Assembly (NCBI GenBank): GCA_947247005.1 | Contig: OX365949.1 | Location: 18,417,130 to 18,481,129 of the forward strand | Direction: 5' to 3' | Length of the DNA stretch: 64,000 nucleotides | DNA from: Spisula solida | Lineage: Eukaryota > Mollusca > Bivalvia > Venerida > Mactridae | Part shown: positions 13,101-25,100 of the stretch, piece after piece | Numbering within the stretch: position 1 is the stretch's first letter | Layout: each line of letters starts with the position of its first letter | Program-made: the position numbers and the translations under genes | Notes under the pieces: model-generated | What the model saw: only the letters and a program-made list of their open reading frames with translations | Database searches by the model: none | Told to the model about the DNA's origin: nothing

Positions 13101-16100
13101 TCAATCTATTTCACTCATCCTCATACATCAGTGGTTAGTCAAGTTCCCAGACTATGTTTCGGACGAAGAATACTCTGGTGAACGAGAATGATTTCACTAT
13201 AATGGGTGAACTGATCGATTTAATAATAGTGACACGATAGAACTTAAATTACATTTCGAAATTTTCTGATTTAAAACTGATTATGTATCAATGCAATTTT
13301 AATAATTTCATGTAAGTTTTAGAACATAAAAGCTGCAAAAAAGGTTTTAATTCAAAATTGACAAAAATCTTCGCAAGGGGGGGGCATTTTTTAAATTTCA
13401 TGTGTCAAGAGTTGAATTTTAATATTTTTTAAAAGTTAGAGTGCAGGAAATTTCATGATTTTTATTAAAATGTTACCAAACAAAAATCGATCTGAACATG
13501 TGGAAACTTTCAGTGATTGATCTAATATTGTTTATTTCATGGGTTATGTATTTTGATTTGTAGCAGTAGACCTACACTTTTAATAATTTAACGTCTAGAA
13601 CCTGGGACGAAAATCGCCCAGGTCTAACTCAAAAATTTAAAGTTCTTATTTGAAAAATCTTGATGGGGTAGATTCTAAACATTTGTTTAAATAATTGCAT
13701 AAAGAATTACGTTTCTGATTATGTAGCGAACAGTGGATTTTAATAATTTGACGCCTGATTTGTAAATTTTAGGGAATTGAAAGAAATTATTGTTAAACTC
13801 GTCGTATTTTCTGTTGATGTAGCAGTACAATTTTAGTACATTGTACCTTGACTTCTGATTTTAAAAGCTTAAAGTTCAGGTAATTGCATGATTTAAATTC
13901 AAAAAGTGAAAAAATCTTTGCCGGGAGGGGAACCCCTCCCGCACCAACCCAACCATAACATCCCAATAGTTAGCTGTGCCCCCCCCACTCGAAATTTTCT
14001 GGATCCGGGCCTGAAATGCTAATGCGTATTGCGAAACGGTGATATATATAAAACTGTTACTGCTTCCTATTTATGGAGCTAAGATTGCACCCAGTACAAA
14101 AATGACGATTAATCTTATACATCCTGGTGATTAATTTGTTTACAATAACATAATATTATATTAAAATTGATATAAAAATGATGACAAATTCTAGTGCGCA
14201 TCAAGTATATTTATATACATGTATCATAAAAATACAATACGTTAATTTCGGCATTAAACAAATACAATTTTTAGCCACATGAAAACGTAGACAAGTTATC
14301 ACGTGACATTGATTCAGCCTGAGCTAATAAAGGAATTATGTTTGAATATGTATATAAACAGTAATGTAAGACAGACTTGTCTCGTACCCTTTTTATTGAC
14401 AATCAAAGTGAATAGCATATCACCAACATTATTGTGCAAGTCAACGACCGACTTCTCTTACTGTAGAATGATTATTTTCATGGGGGTAAATTTCTGTTGA
14501 TTTCGAGGTTAAATTTGACTGCTAAATGCAATCACTACGATTAATCCAACTCTCCAATATTGAACAAGGGTTTCCTTTCACGTTGTTTGTAAGCCACCAA
14601 TGTTGGACCCATGAATATACATTTTTACCCAAATCCACGAAATTAAATGCCGACGAAAATGTGTCATTTTACAATAAAGGCCTACATAATTATGATTCAT
14701 TGTCTGTTATTTACTCTACCTTGATTATGAATTATTTTAACAATTTGTTTCACCCCCTCGAACTACATTTGTACTCATATTTCAGTCAACAGTGGTATTG
14801 TGTTTCACTCAAGGATATGTGATTATTTTAAAACTTGATTTTTGCAAAGTATGCACTGATTCATGATCTACTATATAATACATATAGAACAGGCTTGTTC
14901 GCGAGGGTCATTCTATATATTATGACAATGTTGGGTTTTTGAGATATGCTTTACAAGTACATATATACTGAAACGAAAAAGAAACACATGGTAACATTGT
15001 TCGCAAAAAAAAAATGAATGCGTCCATGGCGTCGTTCGAAAACAGTGAAAATCAGCCAAGTACGTGTATATGGTACACTGCTCCTAGTCCTTCATCTATA
15101 GGAGAGATCACCGTAATCATATGCAAAATGCCCACCGACAGGCTATTGGATTAATGAACAATAAAAACCTGGCATTCACCAATAGTTCGCTGGTGGTATG
15201 AAGGCCTTTGTATATAAACATGATCTCTCCTATTGTAGCGTGGTATGATAGCGAACCTCTCACTTTCAGCGAGAGCGAAAACGCGAACTTCTCGGACACA
15301 AAACTATGTGTGGCATTCAGTTACACAGCTCGTTGCACAGTTATGTACATGATTACGTAGAGCTAAAAGACAAGACTCAGCCTGACTGGCCTAACACTGT
15401 CGTGAAGTCAGAGAAACTTGCTTCCGTAAGGCGTCTGATTGATATAGCCGTCAGGTTCGTGGTGTAAATTGGTTCTATAAGGCGTCTGATTGATATAGCC
15501 GTCAGGTTCGTGGTGTAAATTGCTTCTATAAGGCGTCTGATTGATATAGCCGTCAGGTTCGTGGTGTAAATTGCTTCTATAAGGCGTCTGGTTGATATAG
15601 CCGTCAGGTTCGTGGTGTAAATTGCTTCTATAAGGCGTCTGGTTGATATAGCCGTCAGGTACGTGGTGTAAATTGCTTCTATAAGGCGTCTGGTTGATAT
15701 ATCCGTCAGTTACGTGGTGTAAATTGCTTCCATAAGGCGTCTGGTTGATATAGCCGTCAGGTACGTGGTGTAAATTGCTTCTATAAGGCGTCTGGTTGAT
15801 ATATCCGTCAGGTACGTGGTGTAAACGTCAGGTACGTGGTGTAAATTGCTTCTAATAGGCGTCTGGTTGATATATCCGTCAGTTACGTGGTGTACCCTTT
15901 TCTCATTCTTTTGAATTCAAGGGAGGATTGAGTCTGATGGGTGTCTCGAAAGTTTACCGTGCAACGGAGAATGAGAGGCAATGTAGCCTATTGAAAAAAA
16001 TGCAGAGAAAACTCAAATTTATATATCGCTCACGACAACTATTTGTGGTCTACTTCGCTTGTATTATTCACAACAGGACCACAACGTGCTAGAACTCTTG

Positions 16101-19100
16101 ATTCTACTGTACAAAACAGCCCGAGACGGTAAGCTAGTTTTCTATAAAATTTAGGATGATCAATGAGTCATGCGTGAATCGAGAACTATCAACAACGTAA
16201 AACATGAGCCCCTTGTAATAGACCAAACGTCTACAAAAGAATTGCATTGTCATCGTGTATAGAATGATCTCCGTATGTTCTGTATTCGATATGTGACTCA
16301 GATTAACTCCTTCATTGTTTCTGTTGATTTCAGGTATCGGTGTGACATTGCTTGTCATAAATCTCATGAACAATGTCTACTATAACATACTGAGAGCTTG
16401 GATCTTAGAATATCTCGTACAAACGTTCTCCACTCAGCTACCTTGGCAAAGCTGCTCAAATGATTGGAACAAGCCAGGATGCGTTGAATTTGAGAACAGC
16501 ACTGCTCATGTTAAGCTACCGTCTACCGAAAATGTCACCGCTCACATTATGGCGCCATCTACCGGAAACGTCACGCTCAGTTTGATCACTTCCGGTAACC
16601 TTACAGAGGTTGCAACCCAGATGACCGCAGCGGAACAATTCTGGCAGTTAGAATACTTATTGATATTTTAGGCTTTATACGTGCATCATTACTAACGATA
16701 AATTGCGATAGAAACCCAAAACAATAATGCCTATAATTAAGAATATGTTAATATGCATCGAACTATGAGATCGTGATTTAGATTGTATTTAGTGGAGTGA
16801 TATAGCGTTTATTTAAAACTTCAAAAAGCCGCATGGCTCATGAGAACATCATTGTACAATACATATTTTACACAATAACATCAACGATTATAGCAAAAGC
16901 TGCGGAACACAAAGAAGGCGGTTGCGTGGAAAGGCATTCAGAGCGAGAAAGATGCTTAGTCAGTTAAGATACCGCAGGCCAAGACATGGATAATTATATG
17001 ATACCCAAATATCAACATGCAACAAAACATTATGTATTTCATATGGTAATTTATTTGAATTTCCAGAAGGTCACAGACCCATGTGGACATACATAACATA
17101 TATACAATGCAAATATTAAAGTGTACACACACGTACACACATCATTATAAGTGTATACCTATGCACTTGTATTTACTGAGATATTGCTGCCTGGAGTAAC
17201 ACGATTATCGAGTGAAATATACTTACAGTCTAGTTAGGATATTGTGAGAGTGACGATGTCGTTTATGTGTACACAAACTATTACAACTATTGTCTGAATA
17301 GGTAGAGCGAGTGTAGTATGTTAGTTTGGCATTGAACTTATATTTGTCTGTATAAGCCTTTACAATTGGTGTTACACAGTAATAGTGGACTCGACCGCTG
17401 CTTCTTTCTGGACTATCTAAGTAACACTAACTATACATCCACATACACATATATTCCAGGTTCAAAGTTCTCCAACTATCACCCGGGCTGGGTCATTTTG
17501 ATGGAGTATTGTGGAATTTTGTTCTGTATGCATTTATATGGCGACTGTTGGTAGCACTTTGTATGATCAAAAGCATCAAGTCAATTGAAAAGGTTTGTTG
17601 AAATGTAGTACATACTTACAATCTAATTATTTAAACAACGCCCAGTCAGCTCCGTACAGAGACAGATAAGCTGTTTAGGTACCGGGTAGTAGTGAATTCC
17701 TGTACCACAGTTGTGGCATATTGCATACTATGAACAAGTCATTAAGAATTGCAAGCAATACAGAAGTCCCCTACCAGTTTGTGGCCATTTTTAATGTTAC
17801 TGTTGCCAAAGCAAACACAATTTTTTTAGAATCAAAATATTTGTAGACGAGCATAATCCCCTTATTGCCCCCTATCCATATATCAAGTTTCATAAACATA
17901 GCTTGGAAACTAGTTGAGTTATGGCAGGATCCAGATTTTTTGACGGACGGACGGACGGAGGGCAAACCTATAGTCCCTTCCGGTCAAAAACCGGTAGGGG
18001 ACTAATTACTTCATTGCATACCTTGAATAACTATAATGGTGGCAGCGATATATGACGACACATCGCATGGTATTTTGGCATCAAATGCCAGCAACGGGTG
18101 TACAAATTAGTGTACTTAAACCTGAGTTAGGTAGAGTATTAATAAAAATAGCTTCGTCATCGGATGGTGTTAAGTACAAATACCATTGCGGGTGCAATTT
18201 TTGCCCTTAGTTTTGTTTCAACTTTCTACACATCGAGTATACAACTGTTTACATGTTTGCTGCCTTACAGGCAATGGAACACAGATCACTTAAAACTGTT
18301 GCGTGTTTACAAATCTCCCATGATTTAATGACATACAGTAAAACCTCGGTAATACGAGCAGCGATTATTCGAGCAACCGGCCTAATTCAAGCAAATTTAA
18401 AAGTCCAATCAAAATCCAGGGATTTTCAAATTGTACTAGTATTTGTCAACCACGATAGCCATATGACTGAGATATTGTTTACAAGTAGGACTTAAAAACA
18501 ACATTTAACTATTGAATTTATCACTCAAATAATTTCTTTTCAGATTATGTATGTGACTGTGTTCGTGCCTATAGTTCTTATGCTTGTTATATTTATCCGG
18601 TCATTGACGTTAGAGGGCGCCACTACTGGTATGCTGTATTATATAACGCCAACGTTTGATCGGATTACAGACGTCAAGGTTTGTGAAAACGTTAAGAATT
18701 CATATTAAAGTTGCAATGTTGAAAAAATGATACACTGCATTATTTTAGTTCTAGTCACGTAATAAAATACATCTTAGCGAATTTTCATATGATACACTTA
18801 TTTAATCGTTGTAGTTTTATGTGTCTAGTCATTAAGTGTAAGACCACTATTTCAAATGTATGTGGGCAAGTGGGCATCAAATCCAAGACGGAATTTGTCA
18901 ACATTGAGAACGACTTAAAAAACCAAGTGGTTTATTTCTATACCAATTTTTATAAGCTTTCTATGAAATACATATAATCCTTATCAGAAGCTTGGCCGTG
19001 TTTCCTACACTCTGTGAACCATGAAAAGAATAAGGCTTGGAAATGTAGCACGTTCGCATACAAACCACGTCGAAGGTTCCACAGGGTGCTGGAATGTCCC

Positions 19101-22100
19101 AGCTGCTGAAGGAGATTCTATATTTCATAGAAAGCATATTTTTACCACAGGTGCTTGGCATGTGGGTATGACCCCATTGATCCCCTCTACAACCCAACAT
19201 CAAATTGAAAAAAAAATTGATGTTGAGTTGTAGAGGGGATTAAGGGAATCATATCCACATGCCAAGCACCTGTGATTTTACCATACACTGCTTTCCCCTA
19301 AGACTGGCGTATGATAATGTTTCAAAGAAATCGATAAAGAAATAAAATACTTTTGGCTATTTCTTCGAAGCGGAGCAAATTCTTTAAAAAATAGTCTTGT
19401 ATTTGATGCATTAAGTGATGTCCGAGTCACTTGGTATTGCTACACTGCATGAGCAATTTCGTGACACAACTTCATTCACAAGGTTCTAACAGGTGAACTT
19501 AAGTATTAAAGGAAAGGAAGACGGAATCATATGTTCAGTTAAAGTATTTACCTGTTTAAAATCTATACTTAAATACATTCTACGCCGAGTAGCGTGACAC
19601 AAAATGGAGACGCTGCATAATACATTAGCTCGTATCGTTTCCAGGGTTCGTGCCATTCCAAGCTCTAGAGTAGTTTCCTGAATAATTAAAATTCATTTCA
19701 TGATCTGAACTGATTTACCGATATGTGCCACTATGAGTGCATGTATGAGTTCAATCTGAGTTTAATCTGAGTTCCTGGGCCTACTGAATAATTGAGATAA
19801 CAAACGAATAACCATCTGTGATATGACATACATATGAGGCATTGAAACTAAAATTAGAGAGGTTGCGATTCGAACGTGAACGACTACGTGTACGTGTAGC
19901 TACCCGTACGTGTATACAATTGGCTTGCGGAACACGACGCGTGCGTGTAACATCACATGGCAGTTGTAACATGATTTCTTCGTGAATCGATAATGAGTGT
20001 TTTTATAAACTCACTGAGACTACCGGTGAAAAAAATATTGGGTTTCTCGTGCATACGCATACCTGTGTGACGTAGTACACATTATATTTTCGTCTGTCAC
20101 ACGTCCGTTACTTGTAGAAACTACACATACCTGGATGACGAAATACCCAAAAATAGTATTCACGTAGACGTACACGTTACAACCTCTCTAATGACTTGCG
20201 AAACACAACGCGTGTGTGTGTAAAATGCCATAACAATTGTAACATGATTTATTCGTGAATCGATAATGATTGTTTATACAAACTTAGTGGCCACGGCGAG
20301 GAAATATTGTGTTTCCCGTACAAACACATACCTGTGACGTGTACTACATATAACAACACATGGTACATTTTGACTTATAGGTCAAAATGTCAGATACACC
20401 AAAATGTTCTGTCGTGACGCATCTTTTAAAGCCGTACATGTATACGCTGAAGAGGCTTGCCAAATAAAACGATTGCGTGTGAAATTACGTGGCAGTTGAA
20501 GCATGATGCCTTCATATTAGTGTGTTTTACAAACTCAATTGGGTGCGATAAAATCTCGAGTTACCTTGTATACTCATACCTGTAGAGTAATGACTTTTGA
20601 TACAAATGATAATGTGTTTTTATTTATTTTTTTAATACCTATATAATGTTTTAAATGTTAACTGTAATTAACTGTAATACTTTATGTATGCTTTAAGAAA
20701 TCTATGTAATCAGTCCATAGTTACTAGACTAATAATTCAAAGTTTTGTTAATATATTTGTGTAGATATACTTTTATGTTTCTTACTCATACTTAATACAA
20801 TTTTAAACTTTGGACTTTTTAGATAGTTTTCAATTTTTGTTGTTAAATAGTTGTTTTTTTATGAGTATATGAATATGTTACTAGTCTCTTATAATTCTAG
20901 TCAGAATGGCCACATCTTTTATTTGTTTGTATATAATGATGTTTGTATAATTGTAAATGTGGATGAGACATAAATAAACAATAATATATACCTGTATGAT
21001 TTAATACACACATTGATTTCGTCTGTCACACGTCTGTTACCTGTAAATTTGTCTGAAATTACACTAATTAATCAATTCAATCAAATTGAACTAATTATTA
21101 CGGGTGACAAAATGTTCGAAAGTAATACGTAACGTGTTCAATTTCGCAACCTCTCTATTTACGTGGCACGTCTCTATTCTCACTGGTACTTTATACCAAA
21201 GCAGTTATGGAAAATTTGAACTTACGCCCAAATTTAAATTCTTTATGATTCTTTAACAACTATTCTAGCACGATATGCGGCTTTATCCATATACGCATAG
21301 AGGAAACTAAGCTGTACATTATGACCGCAACAAAACACACCTGACAAATTGGCTGAAAAAGGCGCTATATAAATGGTCCGAAATCACAACCAAGACTTAC
21401 ACTCGGCACTCAAAACTCAAATATTGAAAATGTTATATAATGAGCCCTTACTTTGACTAGATTGCAAATATAGATGAGGAAAATGTATATAATTGTTATA
21501 AGAATATTGAAAATAACATTTGATACATCTTTTTGCCATTGTGTACTATTTATGAGGTATATATGTAATTATTTAATCTGAGTGCCACACTCAGCACTCA
21601 GACTGATAAATTACAATTATAGCTCACAAATACTCTTAATTAGACGATGACGTAAGCCAAAACTAATATTTAGTACCAGTCCTATTTAACATAAAAACAA
21701 CTTCTTACTCTCAAAAAAATGTCCGTAGTAACCTCAAAGAGTGAATTTCAAGATTTGAGTGCAGAGTGCTGAGTGTAAGTATTGGTTGTAATCCCGGGTC
21801 CAGGGTACTGTTTTATCAAAGCACTTACGGAAATCGTAAACATACGTTCAAATTTAAATTCATTATAATCATTAAACGCATACAAATTTGGAGACAAATT
21901 TGGTTTGTATGCGTTCTTAATTGAATGATTATTAGAATTGCAAATCCATTTACTACAAATTGTAGCCGTAAAATACTTATTAAGAATTTATATTTGAACG
22001 TAAGTTTAAGTTTTCCGTAAGTGCTTTGATAAAACAGTACCCTGGTATCTTTTTTTATTTTTATTTTTTATTGTAAGTCTAAGATGTCCATAAGTGCTAT

Positions 22101-25100
22101 GATAAAACAGAACCAGTTTGTATATAGTATGTGACGTTCCCTTCAGGTATGGTTAGAAGCAGCTCTGATGGCGACATATACTCTGGGGCCTGGGTGGGGC
22201 ACCATTCCTATGATTGGAAGTCATAATAAATTCAATGGAAACACAATACGGTAATAATCATATAATATACATTTCGTCTTCCATTATTCATTGTAAGAAT
22301 TACATTTTCTGAGCCAGATTTAATATTTCAAGATCAAGGCTAACATTTTCATATTTGTAGCACGACGATCTGTCGATGCAAAGTTTGAGAAAAAGTCTAC
22401 GACAATCTTACGAATATTTCACAATTTGAAAAGAAATACCACCAACTCACCCTCGCTCGACACGTGGGCGACAAATGTGAATCTTGACAAAAAGTACCTG
22501 CTCCAGACGTACGACAGTATCCCCAAATGCAGACCTACCAGTATCGCACGACATAGAAAATCGTACAACAATTTTGAAAGGAGTTTTATAAATGCATACT
22601 ACATAATTTTATTAGCAACTACTCACTCTTGGAATTTTTATTCGTTTTATTTTCAGTTATTCCATGATATCAACATTCTTAGATTTTTTATCGGCAGTGA
22701 TAAATGGTTTGATTTGTTTCGCAGTTCTCGGTATTATGGCGCATGATAGTGGACTCGAACTTGAGAAAACTGTCACTTCCGGTTAGTACCATCTTTGATT
22801 TATAGCGCATGCTACTTGGCTTGAAATGACGAAAACTGTCATTTCCGGCAAGTACCATCTCCAAGTTATGACACGTGATATTTGGCTCGAACTGACGAAA
22901 ACGGTCATTTTAGGTACGTAACAATGTTACTGGACACGATTATCGGTTTGAACTGAGGGAAACTTCCATTGCTTGTTTCATTGCTTTTTTTAATTATTTA
23001 CGGCAGTTGATTCAGCATCTTCGATTGACAATTCAAACATGCCAATGTTTAACGACACCACCACGGTTAACATTGTTTTATATTTTCAGGATTATCGCTT
23101 GGTTTCACCGTGTATCCAACAGCTTTCACCTACTTTCCGTTGCCTCAGGTCTGGTCGGCCATTTTCTTCATCAACCTAATACTGGTTGGCCTAGATGCAC
23201 AGGTATGGTTATCACATCGTATAAACCAAATCACTGTATGACTTATCGGGATACCATATAATTCAAATTGTATGATTTATTGTGAGCAAAATCATCTGTG
23301 ATTTCCGATCACTGTATGACTTATTGAAAGACTATACAATTCAATGTGTATGCCTTATTGTGATAACCGAATGTTGACTCATTTATACACTTTGATTATA
23401 TGTGTGTAGTAGAACTGGTCAATAGACCTTACCCTAACCTGTAATTCATATACGTAAGAACATTTATATACATGTACAGTGTGTCCCAAAAAACGGCGAC
23501 CTAACTTAAACCCTTATAACTTATTTAATTTTAATTCATTTGACTGTTCTTTTGTGAGAGAGTGTAAAAGTAATCTCTACTTCTAAAATAGGTACTTGTT
23601 AATATGGTTTGCTTCAAAAAAGGAAGTGACGTCATCATTTTACGCATGGCGTCAATTCCTGCTTTTGGCTTGCTGGCTTACGTGGAAAACATCATCATTT
23701 GATAAGACATTGTTGTCTGAGCATTTATTTTAAGGAAGCGAGGTTTTAAAGTCTCAGAGGTGATGAAAATCTTGTGAAAAGCAAAAAAACTTTACAATGA
23801 AATAATGAAAGCGGAGAGAAAGTGGTGAGTTTTCTAACTAAAAGGGAAGAGGGCAACCTTCACAATAATCACCCCTGAACCAAAATATAAATATTAATTA
23901 GTTTTATTGAGAACAATCAACAAGAAAGCTTAGTATGAAGCAAAAGTAATCAGGTGGTTTTTTTATACAAATCAACAGTTCATAGATATACATGTATATC
24001 AAAGTCATTTAGTGTGTCAGAATTTGTAAGTTAGCATAAATCACTTATTACAATTACAACAATTTAGCAGCAAAAAGAACATACGTTCGCCACGTTCTGC
24101 CATTTTACCTCATACAAGGGCAAGTGGTCTAGATATAGCTCGCGCATGAGCCCTAAAGGGAATCTGTTTGCCACACATGATGAACATTAGTGTATGCAGA
24201 TCCATTATCCTTAACTATGGGACACCTGAGATGTCATTTGTGGTCAGCATGTAAAACTATCTCTATGAAAACACTGAAATTCCTCGTTCACTGTATGTTA
24301 ATGTACTGAAACACGTGATTGAAAACAAGGGAGGTAACTCTGGGTATTTGATTAAATAATCACAATTATGATGCTGGTATTTTGAACTGTGTTTATCCCT
24401 TAATGTTTTGTCATGTTGGAAATGTGTTATTTATAAAAGAGACTAAGTTAGGAATGTTTAACCTAGGTCCCCGGTTTTTTTGGGACACCCTGTACATGCA
24501 GCATTGAAGGTATACATCTTTGACCAGAGTGTTTTACAAAACTTGGAACTTGTCATGTGCTAATTAAATATAGATTCGTGACTTTGTTATAACACAAATA
24601 AGCTGCACGGACCGAGCAACACACGAGTAAAATATCGGCTAAACAACAGTGTTGTTGTTCAAATGTTCAAAATGAACTACTTGATATATTTATCCGGCTT
24701 TCGTTTACTGTGTTTATTACTGTAATTACTTTTACAAACATAAGCTTATTATAATTATACCTGGAGCAAAGAGCCGAACTGTTTAAAAATCATTACATCG
24801 GTTAACCACTGCTGGTAACTTCCGGTAACTCTGGTAATTTCCGGTAGCTGCTGATGACTGCCGGTAACTCTGGTAATTTCCTGTAACTCTGGTTACTGTC
24901 GGTAACTGCTGGTAACTGCTGATGTAACATAATATTTTCTTCCTTACAGGAACTGGAATTTTGTATTGTACTCTTACATTACCTCTACTCATCTCTGTTT
25001 TATTTATTATTTCAGAATTGTGGAGTCCAGTACATCTGACCACCACCTTAACATCCAACAAACTTATTCATTTGCTTTTCTTTGTTATAGTTGATTTTCG

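Noticed and set aside
15421..15893. Regular repeats resembling a CRISPR array
   Set aside because: Units are directly adjacent with no spacers, and the host is clearly an animal.
17366..17554. 62-codon open frame across the TM4 exon
   Set aside because: Wrong frame; the family match lies in the neighbouring frame with proper splice sites.
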